Source: Gammaproteobacteria bacterium
Lineage (GTDB): Bacteria > Pseudomonadota > Gammaproteobacteria > GRL18
Direction: 5' to 3'
DNA: 45,103 bases
NCBI GenBank assembly: GCA_016744395.1
Contig: JADGEK010000003.1
Location: forward strand, 1-45,103
The notes under the pieces were generated by a model. It was not told the origin of the DNA and ran no database searches. It saw only the letters and a program-made list of their open reading frames with translations. The translations under genes and the position numbers were made by a program. Below, in pieces: positions 17,086-25,689 of the stretch. Each line of letters starts with the position of its first letter. The stretch's first letter is position 1.

Positions 17086-18108
17086 TTATGATTTCAATGC
17101 TTCTGCACATTCTCTGATCAATTCATGTCCCTGATAAATAAAGCCAGTATAAATCTGAACAAGATCAGCACCTGCAGCAATTTTGTCTTTAGCATCTTGA
17201 GCTGAAAAAATGCCTCCTGCAGCAATGATTGGAATATTCCCATTCAAGTGCTCAGATAAAACTCGAACAACATGAGTCGATTGTTGAAAAACAGGCACTC
17301 CACTGAGCCCTCCCTGTTCTTCAGCATTCTCCAGACCTTCAACAGCACTTCGAGAAACAGTGGTATTGGTTGCAATAACCGCATCAATATCTTTTTCTAA
17401 TAACAGTTCTGCGATTAATTTAACATCATTATCATCCATGTCAGGTGCAATTTTAACAGCAAGCGGCACATATTTTTGGGTACTTTCTGATAAAATTTTC
17501 TGTTCTGTTTTTAATACGTCTAAAAGATGTTTAAGCTCATCACCAAATTGCAAAGTTCGTAAGCCTGGAGTATTTGGCGAAGAAATATTAATCGTGATGT
17601 AATCCGCTAAGGTATACACTTTCTGTAAACAAACTTTATAGTCATCGGCAGCTGACTCAACAGGCGTATCAATATTCTTACCTATATTGATACCAATAAT
17701 AGTATCACTCTGAGCTTTTTTAACCTGCTTAACCAGGTGTTCTACCCCTTTATTGTTAAACCCCATGCGATTCACAATTGCCTGGGCTTCAGGAATTCGA
17801 AATAGTCTGGGCTGAGGATTGCCAGGCTGAGCTCTTGGGGTAACCGTACCAATTTCTACAAAACCAAAGCCTACAGCGGACAAAGCATCAATATAGTCAC
17901 CATTTTTATCCAGCCCGGCTGCCAGCCCCACTGCATTTGGAAAGGTTAATCCCATCACAGTTTTAGGTGAAGCGATTGGTTGGCCAAAAACAATACGGGA
18001 TAGCTTAGCTGAATGTAGTAACTTGATGGCTTTTAAGCCAAGCAAATGGGCTTTTTCTGCATCAAGACTAAAGAAAAAACGGCGAACTAAAGGGTAAATA
18101 AATGACAT
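17086..18108 (-). CDS. pyrD: Dihydroorotate dehydrogenase, class 2 (quinone)
   Basis: A 340-residue membrane-associated flavoenzyme that oxidises dihydroorotate to orotate with quinone, the fourth step of pyrimidine synthesis. Class 2 features are the N-terminal helical extension (YPLVRRFFFSLDAEKAHLL), the FMN-contacting GLAAGLDKNG, and ITINISSPNTPGLR, which carries the catalytic Ser. Later conserved parts are TNTTVSR, GGLSG and IPIIAAGGI. Length matches the family (about 336). It is probably the first gene of a run with the DUF2846 lipoprotein and apeB. The second hairpin repeat lies 55 bp upstream and may sit in or near its promoter. Confidence 0.96.
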   Translation of the reverse strand: MSFIYPLVRRFFFSLDAEKAHLLGLKAIKLLHSAKLSRIVFGQPIASPKTVMGLTFPNAVGLAAGLDKNGDYIDALSAVGFGFVEIGTVTPRAQPGNPQPRLFRIPEAQAIVNRMGFNNKGVEHLVKQVKKAQSDTIIGINIGKNIDTPVESAADDYKVCLQKVYTLADYITINISSPNTPGLRTLQFGDELKHLLDVLKTEQKILSESTQKYVPLAVKIAPDMDDNDVKLIAELLLEKDIDAVIATNTTVSRSAVEGLENAEEQGGLSGVPVFQQSTHVVRVLSEHLNGNIPIIAAGGIFSAQDAKDKIAAGADLVQIYTGFIYQGHELIRECAEALKS

Positions 18109-18162
18109 GAGAATGCTTCAAAAGCCTTTAAGTGATTTAATTAAATGATTCTAGGTTTACGC

Positions 18163-18312
18163 TAAACAGCTGTTCCTAAATGGTGAACACCAAGTATAAG
18201 AACTGGCTCCCGATTATATTGTGATTTGACGGAGTCCGAGCAAAATAATCAGTAGCCAGTTCTTATATGGATTTTCCTTTGAAATTGTTCATAGTTTAGG
18301 AACAGCTATTTA
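18163..18312. repeat. Hairpin repeat element, copy 2, with terminal inverted repeats
   Basis: The ends AGCTGTTCCTAAA (18168-18180) and TTTAGGAACAGCT (18295-18307) are exact inverted repeats, extendable to 18 bp with one mismatch (18163-18180/18295-18312). Inside is a 24-bp imperfect stem (18195-18218 with 18244-18267; three mismatches) and a 25-nt loop that matches copy 1 at 22 of 25 positions. The blocks TATAAGA, TGTGATTTGAC, TCCGAGCAA and GGATTTTCCTTT are shared with copy 1 (168-307), whereas the inner stem sequence is different. It lies between pyrD and a divergent small exported protein. Confidence 0.85.
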
Positions 18313-18555
18313 GATTAAAGTACATTGAGTAAATAATAATTATCCTAAATCCGCTCTCATAAATCCAGCATTTACCCTCGATACTTGATCATTTATAGGT
18401 AATAACCGAAACCATTCACGTAATATTACGAGCAGTTTTTTATTCTCATCGACGTAAAGTATAACCATACACAGCGTGAAGAGTCATTTCGTTAAAAAAT
18501 AGATGGCTTTAACAACACACAACAATGAATAACATTTCAGGTAAGGAGAATGATC
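18313..18555 (+). promoter_or_regulatory. Leader region of the exported protein gene
   Basis: About 240 bp without a gene. It holds a perfect 12-bp palindrome CGTAATATTACG at 18419-18430, a possible operator, and a strong Shine-Dalgarno AAGGAG at 18543-18548, seven bases before the ATG at 18556. A possible -10 element (TATAAC) lies around 18460-18465, with no convincing -35. Confidence 0.35.
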
Positions 18556-18909
18556 ATGAAAACTATAAAAACTCTTATTGGAGCAGCTATTATCGCATCA
18601 GTTACTTTAGCAGGCACCGCTCAAGCGGATTGGTTAATGGATACTATCCACCCCGAGTCAGCAGATTTGTTTGACCACAAAACAAGTCTCATTAGTACTG
18701 GTCAAAATGAGATTGTCAGCCTCGGTGACGACAATAATCAGAAAGTCTGGAGCTATGAATATGAGCAGTACGTTGACCCTTCTGACTTTACTCGAAATGA
18801 TTATGCAGATATCAACGAATATATGGATGCAAACCCAACAGCAGCAGGGAGCCGAGTAAATAATGTATTCTATTACAATGAATTAGCAGGTGAATATCAT
18901 TTACAATAA
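18556..18909 (+). CDS. Small exported protein of unknown function
   Basis: 117 residues from the ATG at 18556, chosen because AAGGAG is 7 bases upstream; an ATG at 18550 is too close to the ribosome-binding site. The signal peptide (KTIKTLIGAAIIASVTLAG) ends in AQA, giving a mature periplasmic or secreted protein that starts DWLMDTI. The mature part is acidic and Asn/Tyr-rich, without Cys. No family is recognised. It stands alone on the plus strand with its own leader and a hairpin terminator just after the stop, which suggests independent and possibly strong expression. Confidence 0.75.
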   Translation: MKTIKTLIGAAIIASVTLAGTAQADWLMDTIHPESADLFDHKTSLISTGQNEIVSLGDDNNQKVWSYEYEQYVDPSDFTRNDYADINEYMDANPTAAGSRVNNVFYYNELAGEYHLQ

Positions 18910-18929
18910 AAGCCAGTTCAATTAAAGAA

Positions 18930-18956
18930 AACGGGGCTTTTAGCTCCGCTTTCTAT
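18930..18956. terminator. Probable bidirectional terminator
   Basis: CGGGGCT and AGCTCCG (18932-18948) form a 7-bp GC-rich stem with one G-U pair and a TTT loop. A-rich sequence precedes it and CTTTCT follows, so both the plus-strand exported-protein gene and the convergent minus-strand gene ending at 18980 could use it (on the minus strand GTTTTCTTT follows). Confidence 0.65.
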
Positions 18957-18979
18957 TGAAAGCAAATTTTTCACAAATT

Positions 18980-19264
18980 CTAAGCCAAAAAGAGATAAAT
19001 TCCAGTTAATGCACCAGAAATAGCAATAAAAATATTCACGAGTTGAATTTTCTTTGTCTTACTTGTTTTTTCCTGTTTCATATAGGTTAAGGCACCAAAA
19101 GCCGCAACGACCATGACAATTTCACAAAAAAAGACTGAAATAACTATAGAAATTTTATCCCCTCCCCCCCATTGTTGCGAAAAGGAAAGATAAGCGAGAA
19201 CAGAGCCGAGAAAGGCAACAAAGAAAGGTAAAATTGATGCATAAAACCACATTTTTTGCTTCAT
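18980..19264 (-). CDS. Small membrane protein, three helices
   Basis: A 94-residue protein with three predicted membrane helices: FYASILPFFVAFLGSVLAYLSF, KISIVISVFFCEIVMVVAAFGAL, and IQLVNIFIAISGALTGIYLFL. A basic loop (KQEKTSKTKK) separates helices two and three and should face the cytosol. No family is recognised and no partner is obvious. The upstream neighbour is the PilZ gene, 64 bp away in the same direction, though co-transcription is uncertain. A run of seven cytosines at about 19164-19170 lies inside the gene, a possible slippage site. Confidence 0.65.
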   Translation of the reverse strand: MKQKMWFYASILPFFVAFLGSVLAYLSFSQQWGGGDKISIVISVFFCEIVMVVAAFGALTYMKQEKTSKTKKIQLVNIFIAISGALTGIYLFLA

Positions 19265-19328
19265 AATGACTCACATAATAGATTAAAGCCTTCTATTATA
19301 ACAAAAAAATGAACTTCTAGAAATTTTT

Positions 19329-20069
19329 TTAAGAATATCTCAATTCCGCTTTTTGACGCTGCTGAATGCGTTGCTGGGCTGATAAATAATTATCCAGCTG
19401 ATGCTGATGTAAAGGTTGAATATTTTTTATTTGTCCACCAATATAAGTTCTTCTGCTGGGATAGGGTTCAAAATTAATGTATCGAACCTCAATATTACAA
19501 TTAAATTCCATAAAATCCATATTGATATCACATTGCACTAAGGTATGTTCATCTTCCATGGGTTCAGGCCAATAACCATCCAACGTAAATAACACCCCAT
19601 TGGTTGATAAATTGCTGACCTGACCTCTATAGACCGATTGACTAATACTCACCTCTGACTGAGAGTCGACATTTATTCTAAATTCTTTTCGACGCTGACC
19701 TTTTTTAATATTTTTTGAAATAATAATTTCATATAAAATATCTCCATCATCCAGGATAATATTATTCACCTTAGACTGGAATGAAAATACCTCATGATCT
19801 GAATTTACTTGTGTCACAATAGTCACAGGATCATTTCTTTCTAAAATTAACCGTCCATCAGGCATTTTTTCAGCAAGAATTAAACTGTTTCTTTTTTTAT
19901 CCATGGTGATGGCTGTTGAAGTAATTTTTATCCCTGAAACCGATTCAATGCAAAGAGTGCTGTTCTGCTTAAGTTGATAGATAAATTCATCTCTCAATAA
20001 TTTTGACATTACTTCTTGAGCACGTTCTTTATGGAACATTTTTGTATTGATGAAATCAAATAAAGCCAT
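19329..20069 (-). CDS. PilZ-domain cyclic-di-GMP receptor
   Basis: A 246-residue cytosolic protein. The N-terminal ~120 residues resemble the YcgR-like beta domain that precedes PilZ. The PilZ domain (about 122-225) has both ligand motifs: R127-K-E-F-R131 as RxxxR and N153-L-S155-T-N-G158 as (D/N)xSxxG. It should therefore bind cyclic-di-GMP. A Gln/Arg-rich tail (QQRIQQRQ) follows. YcgR-type proteins slow flagellar motors, but no flagellar gene is nearby, so the output is unknown. It probably responds to the GGDEF enzymes of this region, as judged only by proximity. Confidence 0.88.
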   Translation of the reverse strand: MALFDFINTKMFHKERAQEVMSKLLRDEFIYQLKQNSTLCIESVSGIKITSTAITMDKKRNSLILAEKMPDGRLILERNDPVTIVTQVNSDHEVFSFQSKVNNIILDDGDILYEIIISKNIKKGQRRKEFRINVDSQSEVSISQSVYRGQVSNLSTNGVLFTLDGYWPEPMEDEHTLVQCDINMDFMEFNCNIEVRYINFEPYPSRRTYIGGQIKNIQPLHQHQLDNYLSAQQRIQQRQKAELRYS

Positions 20070-20141
20070 GTTAATGAACCCATTGTGGCAATTCCTTGCC
20101 GTTATTTTGAAAAGATTTAAGTACTGACATTGTTTAATAAA

Positions 20142-20666
20142 TTAAACTTTACCCCAATCCCTTGTGTGTGTAACCGATATATTGTGGCTATCTGATGAAT
20201 AAAGTAGATTTTCATCAATGGTTTGGGCAAAAAAAGGGTTTAATTCCTTATGATTTAAATTCGAGCGACTTATTCCATTAAGCTCTGTTTTAGATAACTC
20301 ATTTTCTGATGATGTGAACTCATTGATTGATTCCTCTGCTATCGCCAAAAGTTGTTCACTGACATCTTGGTGAGTTTCGTGACGAACTGCCGCATTAGCC
20401 ACTGAAGTCACCAAGCCCGCAACGCCACCAATCAAGCCCCCAAACAAAACTCCGCCAATAAATCTTGAGCCCTCTGAAGCATCATCTTCAGTTTGTTCCC
20501 GATAATATTTTGAGATAACAGGCATATGATGCATAGGGTTTATCATGTCTATCACATCACCAAAAGTGAAACCATCCTTTCCCCAAAAAGACTCTTGTTC
20601 AGATGACTTATCTTCAACTGACGTTTGGCTTGGTATTGCAGAATGAACACTTGAGATTGATTGCAT
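20142..20666 (-). CDS. Conserved hypothetical protein with glycine-rich membrane-like segment
   Basis: A 174-residue protein without a signal peptide. The central part is conserved-looking: a segment DVIDMINPMHHMPVISKYYRE followed by GSRFIGGVLFGGLIGGVAGLV, a glycine-zipper-like stretch that could insert in a membrane or form a packed helix pair. I recall hypothetical proteins of other gammaproteobacteria with a similar IP-V-YR-then-glycine-zipper order, but no function. The N- and C-terminal parts are Ser/Glu/Asn-rich and probably disordered. It lies between rpoS and the PilZ gene with its own gaps on both sides. Confidence 0.65.
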   Translation of the reverse strand: MQSISSVHSAIPSQTSVEDKSSEQESFWGKDGFTFGDVIDMINPMHHMPVISKYYREQTEDDASEGSRFIGGVLFGGLIGGVAGLVTSVANAAVRHETHQDVSEQLLAIAEESINEFTSSENELSKTELNGISRSNLNHKELNPFFAQTIDENLLYSSDSHNISVTHTRDWGKV

Positions 20667-20842
20667 ACACTGATGCCCCTATTTAACCAATAATTCTTAA
20701 GTTTGATACATTAATAATGATGCAATCATTGAGCCAAACTGTAACTACAAAATGAAAAAACGATATTAAAAATGAGAATAAAGGTGCTTTGAGAGTGTGC
20801 AAAGGGGAAGCTAATAGAGTGAGAAGTATTTTTTACAGATAT

Positions 20843-20876
20843 AAAAAAGCACTTATTAATATAAAATAAGTGCCTT
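20843..20876 (-). terminator. Intrinsic terminator of rpoS
   Basis: Read on the minus strand, GCACTTATT and AATAAGTGC (20849-20873 on the plus strand) pair as a 9-bp stem with a 7-nt loop, immediately followed by TTTTTTAT. It lies about 50 bp after the rpoS stop codon. Confidence 0.8.
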
Positions 20877-20923
20877 AAAGTCGTTACAGATAAATTTGTC
20901 TCTCTGTTTGAGCAATTCAATGA

Positions 20924-22183
20924 TCAATGATTAAGCAAGGACTCACCTGTATAGCCATCATTTTCAAGAATTTCTCTTAAACGTTTCAGTGCTTCAAGTT
21001 GAATTTGACGTACTCTTTCCCGAGTCACACCTATTTCATTACCGACTTCTTCTAAAGTCGCAGTATCATAGCCATGTAAACCAAAGCGACGATCGACCAC
21101 TTCACGCTGTTTATCATTAAGCTGCATCATCCACTTATCCAAACTATCGCGCATATTTTCATCTTGTAAAAAGGCGAAAGGTTCAGGGTTATCAACGTCG
21201 GGGATAGCGTCCAGCAAAGGTCTATCCGCATCAGGTCCCATGGGTACATCAATTGATGATATGCGTTCATTCAGACCAAACATTTTCTGGACATCTTTAA
21301 CTGGTTTATCCAGTAAGTTAGCAATTTCTTCAGGACTGGGTTCATGATCCAGAGCTTGAGTCAACTCTCTCGCTGCTCTAAGATAGATATTAATTTCTTT
21401 AACGACATGAATGGGTAAACGAATAGTACGTGTCTGGTTCATCAGTCCACGTTCAATTGTTTGACGAATCCACCAGGTGGCATAAGTTGAAAAACGAAAG
21501 CCACGTTCTGGGTCAAACTTTTCTACTGCGCGGATTAATCCAAGGTTACCCTCTTCAATCAGATCTAATAATGGCAAACCTCTATTGAGGTAACGGCGAG
21601 CAATTTTTACCACCAAACGAAGATTACACTCAATCATCCGTTTTCGACCTTCTTCGATTCCTTTTTGCGCCATTCTTGAATATTTGACTTCTTGTTCAGC
21701 AGTTAAAAGTGTTGCAAAACCAATCTCATTTAAGTAAAGGCGAGTCGCATCCATATCACCTTTAGAAACTTCTCTTCGACGCTTTGTTACATTTGAAGCT
21801 GATTTTGTTTTAGCAGGTGTTTTCTTTGAAGCAATACTTTTAGTACTCGTTTTCTTGGCGACTGCTTTTTTGGGAGTTGTTTTTTTCGGAGCTGTTTTCT
21901 TCAGAGCTGGTTTTTTTGGTGCGTCCGCTTTAGAAACTACTTTTTTAGGAGTTGTTTTCTTCACAGCAGCTCGTTTGGCAGTTGTTTTTTTAGTTGCAGG
22001 TCGTTTTTTGGCCACTGCTTTTTTATTTTTTTTAACAGGTATAGCCTCTTCAACATCAGAAACACTGATATCCTGATGTTCATCTATAACATCAACTTGA
22101 TCATTACTTTCTGAACTAAATGCATCAATGGTTGTAGAAGACATTGCATTGATGCATTGTTCTTTAGATTCCATAGATTCCAT
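20924..22183 (-). CDS. rpoS: RNA polymerase sigma factor RpoS with basic N-terminal extension
   Basis: The general stress/stationary-phase sigma factor. The conserved part (about 142-419) has sigma 1.2 ([11 protein letters not shown]), 2 ([42 protein letters not shown]), 3 and 4 ([19 protein letters not shown]). Location after nlpD supports RpoS over RpoD. It is unusually long: 419 residues against about 330. The excess is an acidic stretch (24-46) and a Lys/Ala/Thr/Pro segment (51-138) with KKTTPKK-type repeats like histone H1 tails. No stop or frameshift interrupts it, and the DNA (21770-22033) reads cleanly in frame. Alternative starts exist downstream, but none excludes the basic segment plausibly. 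Confidence 0.94.
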   Translation of the reverse strand: MESMESKEQCINAMSSTTIDAFSSESNDQVDVIDEHQDISVSDVEEAIPVKKNKKAVAKKRPATKKTTAKRAAVKKTTPKKVVSKADAPKKPALKKTAPKKTTPKKAVAKKTSTKSIASKKTPAKTKSASNVTKRRREVSKGDMDATRLYLNEIGFATLLTAEQEVKYSRMAQKGIEEGRKRMIECNLRLVVKIARRYLNRGLPLLDLIEEGNLGLIRAVEKFDPERGFRFSTYATWWIRQTIERGLMNQTRTIRLPIHVVKEINIYLRAARELTQALDHEPSPEEIANLLDKPVKDVQKMFGLNERISSIDVPMGPDADRPLLDAIPDVDNPEPFAFLQDENMRDSLDKWMMQLNDKQREVVDRRFGLHGYDTATLEEVGNEIGVTRERVRQIQLEALKRLREILENDGYTGESLLNH

Positions 22184-22293
22184 TAAATCACCCCTTTATT
22201 AATGGTTAGGATACACAATAAAAACAAGTATCCGGGAATAAAAATTCTATCGATTTCTATTGGTACAATGAGAAGTTCATATCAATAGAAACA

Positions 22294-23286
22294 TTAGCGT
22301 GGTAGATAGCTCATTGGATTAACGGGTTTACCATTTTTTCGAATTTCAAAATGCAATTTAAACCGATCAGTCCCAGAGCGCCCTAAGCGAGCAATATTTT
22401 GCCCTTTTTTGACAATCTGTCCTTCATTAACTAACAAACTTTGGTTATGAGCATAAGCACTTAAGAATGTATCATTATGTTTAATAATGATTAATCTTCC
22501 ATAACCAACAAGACCCTGACCACTGTAAACTACTTTTCCAGCTTCAGCAGACTTGATCAGTGCTCCTTTTACTGCACTAATATCAATGCCCTTTTTACCA
22601 CTTCCTGGTGAATACCGTTGAATTATTTTTCCTTTTACCGGCCAGCTCCAACTGAGTCGTTTGCTTCCTTTAAACGTTGCGGACTTTGTATTATTTTTTG
22701 CCGCTCTTGTACTACTTTTTTTCGTTTTACTTGAAGTGGTTGAAGCCACTTTTTTTGACGATTTTGATACAGTTCTCGTTTTATAAGAACCGTTATTATT
22801 ATACTTTGTTTTACTAGTGGTCTTACTATAATTGCTACGACCTTTAGTATTTGAAACTTTAGTCTTAGTTGCCGTAGCCGAACTTTTATTGCTAGCAGTT
22901 GTATAGGACTTTATACGCAGCTTATCCCCAACAAAAATTTTATACGGGGATTTAATTTTATTTCTATAAGCCAGGCTTTTATAGTCCTGACTGTATTTCC
23001 AGGCTATAGAATATAAGGTTTCCCCCCTGCGAACCATATGATAGCTAGGGGCTTTACCTATGTGCTTTTTTTTTACATTTTTATAATACGTCGAGTCCCT
23101 CTGTTCTACAGGTGCATAAGTCGACGAACATCCAACCAGCCAGAAAACAGGTACAACTAACAGTACTAAAAAAAAGTGATTACTTGCCAGAAGAGCCTTT
23201 CTTTTCCCAAGTAAGCATTCAAAGATCCAGTCTTTGACGAAAGACCCCTTATAATTGAGGTTTTTATAAGTAAATGACTTATTCAT
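22294..23286 (-). CDS. nlpD: Amidase activator lipoprotein NlpD (LysM, LytM)
   Basis: About 330 residues from the ATG at 23286, which has GAGG just upstream; an earlier start (23430) would overlap yqaA. A long basic n-region precedes a hydrophobic stretch and the lipobox LVGC. A LysM domain (HMVRRGETLYSIAWKY to GDKLRIK) binds peptidoglycan. A Lys/Ser/Thr-rich linker of ~90 residues follows, then a LytM/M23 domain. KKGIDIS replaces the zinc-binding HxxxD, as in E. coli NlpD, so it should activate an amidase (AmiC) instead of cutting itself. It is 110 bp upstream of rpoS; in other gammaproteobacteria the main rpoS promoter lies within nlpD. Confidence 0.93.
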   Translation of the reverse strand: MNKSFTYKNLNYKGSFVKDWIFECLLGKRKALLASNHFFLVLLVVPVFWLVGCSSTYAPVEQRDSTYYKNVKKKHIGKAPSYHMVRRGETLYSIAWKYSQDYKSLAYRNKIKSPYKIFVGDKLRIKSYTTASNKSSATATKTKVSNTKGRSNYSKTTSKTKYNNNGSYKTRTVSKSSKKVASTTSSKTKKSSTRAAKNNTKSATFKGSKRLSWSWPVKGKIIQRYSPGSGKKGIDISAVKGALIKSAEAGKVVYSGQGLVGYGRLIIIKHNDTFLSAYAHNQSLLVNEGQIVKKGQNIARLGRSGTDRFKLHFEIRKNGKPVNPMSYLPR

Positions 23287-23404
23287 AATCCTCAAACAAA
23301 CAAAACTGGCTTTTTTTTGGCCAAGCTTTATAAATTGAACCACTTTTACTAAGTTGATTCTAATCAGTGCACTTTTTATTTTGCGCCTATAACTCATAGT
23401 ACGC

Positions 23405-23986
23405 TTATATTTTGTAAATAATATAAGCAATTACCCCTGAAAATATAACAAACCATCCTATAAAGTCAATATATAGTTTCAGTTTTAGTTCCATTTCTTT
23501 CCCTCCCCACTTCATTAAGGAGGCAACTAAAAAGAAACGTGCCCCTCGACCAACAGCAGAAGCGATCACAAAAGGCAAAAATAACATACCAATTGCACCC
23601 GCTGAAATAGTAAATATTTTATAAGGAATTGGAGAAAAACCAGCGATAAAAACGGCCCAGATGCCCCACTCTGAGAACCATTCCTGAGTCACAAGATAAC
23701 TGTGTTCCCAACGGCCACCGTTAGATATAAGTGGTTGAATTAATTCAAGAAACCAAACACCTATCCCATACCCTAAGATACCGCCAAGAACTGATGCAAC
23801 GGTCGTGATAAAAGCAAATCGAAAGGCCTTGTCAGTTTTTGCAAGTGACATCGGTGCTAACATGACATCGGGAGGAATTGGAAAAAAAGAGGACTCAGCA
23901 AAGCTTAATCCCGCTAAGTATCGTTCCGCGTGAGGGTGACGGGACCAGTTCATTACTTTTTCATATAATTTTGAAAACAATTTCAT
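23405..23986 (-). CDS. yqaA: YqaA family membrane protein (DedA/VTT-like)
   Basis: A 193-residue inner-membrane protein of the YqaA group, related to the DedA (SNARE-associated/VTT) superfamily. N-terminal AERYLAGLSFAESSFFPIPPDVMLAPM contains the conserved E-S-S-F-F-PIPPD motif. Re-entrant-loop-like segments include GFSPIPYKIFTISAGA and a C-terminal helix GWFVIFSGVIAYIIYKI. DedA relatives act in lipid or envelope homeostasis, possibly as flippases; YqaA itself is uncharacterised. It sits between pcm and nlpD, 39 bp after pcm, a known arrangement in gammaproteobacteria. Confidence 0.9.
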   Translation of the reverse strand: MKLFSKLYEKVMNWSRHPHAERYLAGLSFAESSFFPIPPDVMLAPMSLAKTDKAFRFAFITTVASVLGGILGYGIGVWFLELIQPLISNGGRWEHSYLVTQEWFSEWGIWAVFIAGFSPIPYKIFTISAGAIGMLFLPFVIASAVGRGARFFLVASLMKWGGKEMELKLKLYIDFIGWFVIFSGVIAYIIYKI

Positions 23987-24025
23987 TTTTGATCAAAAAA
24001 CCTTTTTTATAAAAATACGATTTTG

Positions 24026-24658
24026 CTATGTACGACCTTTAAGAAGTGGGACAAAACTTACTTTTTCAAGTATCTTTTTGTGAAATTTATTACCAACTCT
24101 CTGAAAAAGTAACAATTCCTGATCGCCCTTCATTCCCATTGGAATAATCAATTTACCGCCATCAACCAATTGTTCCAATAATGATGTCGGTAATGATTCT
24201 GGAGCAGCAGTGACAATTATAGCGTCATAAGGGGCTTTTTCAGGCCATCCCCAACCACCATCACTATATCGGGTTAAAACATTATTTAATTTTAACTGGC
24301 GAAACTTTTCTTTGGCGTTATCCAATAACGGCTTAATTCGTTCCACCGTGAAAACACTAAAAACCAGTTTGGATAAAATTGCCGTTTGATAACCTGAGCC
24401 AGTGCCGACTTCAAGCACTCTGTTGGTATTTCCACCCTCTAGAAGCAACTCAGTCATTCGTGCCACCATGTAGGGTTGAGAAATAGTTTGACCATGACCA
24501 ATAGGAAGAGATATGTTTTCATAGGCACGACTGGATAAAGCCTCATCTACAAATAAATGCCTGGGTGTAGACGCAATGACACTTAATACATCTTCATTTT
24601 TGATGTGATTCTCTCTGAGAATGTTAATTAACCTATCCCTGGTTCGTTGTGAAGTCAT
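24026..24658 (-). CDS. pcm: Protein-L-isoaspartate O-methyltransferase
   Basis: About 210 residues from the ATG at 24658, chosen because AGGAG is 5 bases upstream and the protein then begins [13 protein letters not shown] as in relatives. It uses SAM to methylate isoaspartyl residues in damaged proteins, starting their repair. Motifs: [14 protein letters not shown], the SAM-binding [15 protein letters not shown] and [16 protein letters not shown] with GGKLIIPMG. The cytosolic enzyme matches the usual ~208-residue length. It is part of surE-pcm-yqaA-nlpD-rpoS, where aged-protein repair is linked to stationary phase. Confidence 0.96.
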   Translation of the reverse strand: MTSQRTRDRLINILRENHIKNEDVLSVIASTPRHLFVDEALSSRAYENISLPIGHGQTISQPYMVARMTELLLEGGNTNRVLEVGTGSGYQTAILSKLVFSVFTVERIKPLLDNAKEKFRQLKLNNVLTRYSDGGWGWPEKAPYDAIIVTAAPESLPTSLLEQLVDGGKLIIPMGMKGDQELLLFQRVGNKFHKKILEKVSFVPLLKGRT

Positions 24659-24755
24659 CCCTACTCCTTTTATGGAGAGGCTCATAAATAAATTATCCTT
24701 TTGTTCACAGAGAACTTACCCTTCATCATTAATAAAGACAGCCTTGGTAAAGAGC

Positions 24756-25505
24756 TCAAAGTGTTTTCAGCCATTGGTTAAGTTGATCTTGAACTTCATA
24801 GTTTGTTAAATCAATCTTTATCGGTGTAATTGATGCCTGATTGTGATTAACGGCATAAAAATCAGTTCCTGGTCCTGCATCCGCTTCATTTCCTACAGGA
24901 CCAAGCCAGTAGACTTTTCTATTTCTAGGATCAACCGCTTCAACTGCGGGTTCTGCTTTATGTCGTTTTCCTAAACGGGTTACTTGAACAGATTCCAATT
25001 GCTCAAATTCCACATCAGGCACATTAATATTTAGTATTGTGTCTGAATCCAATGGTTCTACTTGCAGTTTTTCAACGATCTTTACAATCAACCGTGCTGC
25101 AGTGGAAAAATACTTTGCTTCAAAACTGCCAAGCGAAACCGCGATTGCTGGCAAACCAAGAAAACGACCTTCTGTTGCAGCAGCTACTGTACCTGAATAG
25201 AGAATATCATCTCCCAGGTTAGGGCCACGATTAATCCCTGAGACAATAATATCAGGTGGATCATCTTTCAATAATGCAGTAATAGCAATATGCACACAAT
25301 CTGTGGGTGTACCATTAATTGTAATGAAACCATTCTCAGTAGTTTCAGGCAATAAAGGTCTGTCCAGCGTCAAGGAGTTGCTCGCACCACTGCGATCATT
25401 CTGAGGTGCAACGACAGTGACACGGGCAATTTGCTGCAAATGTTCAACCAGACAAACCAGTCCTTCAGCTAAATAACCATCATCATTACTAACAAGAATA
25501 TGCAT
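24756..25505 (-). CDS. surE: 5'/3'-nucleotidase SurE
   Basis: A 249-residue metal-dependent nucleotidase that dephosphorylates nucleoside 5'- and 3'-monophosphates. The N-terminal SNDDGYLAEGL holds the catalytic Asp pair, DRSGASNSLTLDRPL the phosphate-binding Ser/Asn, and SGINRGPNLGDDILYSGTVAAA the conserved central block. Length is the family norm. It is the first gene of the surE-to-rpoS block, with 97 bp to pcm. The 184-bp divergent gap to the Smr gene probably holds promoters for both. Confidence 0.96.
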   Translation of the reverse strand: MHILVSNDDGYLAEGLVCLVEHLQQIARVTVVAPQNDRSGASNSLTLDRPLLPETTENGFITINGTPTDCVHIAITALLKDDPPDIIVSGINRGPNLGDDILYSGTVAAATEGRFLGLPAIAVSLGSFEAKYFSTAARLIVKIVEKLQVEPLDSDTILNINVPDVEFEQLESVQVTRLGKRHKAEPAVEAVDPRNRKVYWLGPVGNEADAGPGTDFYAVNHNQASITPIKIDLTNYEVQDQLNQWLKTL

Positions 25506-25543
25506 TGAATTTCATTTTTCTAAAGAGAATTTAAGTACCAATA

Positions 25544-25574
25544 TTGACAGATAAAATTAGGACTCCGCTAAGAT
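25544..25574 (+). promoter_or_regulatory. Candidate promoter for the Smr-domain gene
   Basis: TTGACA at 25544-25549 and TAAGAT at 25569-25574 resemble sigma-70 boxes but are 19 bp apart, longer than the preferred 17. It lies about 115 bp before the plus-strand gene start. Confidence 0.35.
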
Positions 25575-25689
25575 AAGTATCTGTAATTGTTTGTTTTACT
25601 AGAGTCACATGAGATAATACTTAAAATTTTACTTTTTTCATATATTTACAGACATTTTTTTACCTATTATAGCGATTAAATACATCATA

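Noticed and set aside
168..18312. Interpretation of the two hairpins as a CRISPR array or integron attC sites
   Set aside because: Only two dispersed copies exist, without regularly spaced spacers; attC core sites (GTTRRRY-type) and cassette ORFs are absent.
19164..19170. Poly-C tract in the small membrane protein as phase-variation switch
   Set aside because: Seven cytosines is short for phase variation, the frame is intact and no comparative data are available.
20726..20920. 64-codon minus-strand frame just after rpoS
   Set aside because: It runs through the rpoS terminator hairpin, has no ribosome-binding site and composition typical of AT-rich non-coding DNA.
21855..22076. Plus-strand frame antisense to the basic region of rpoS, rich in Phe, Val and Gly
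   Set aside because: It is the mirror of Lys/Ala/Thr codons (Lys AAA/AAG reads as TTT/CTT), an expected shadow of the repeat.
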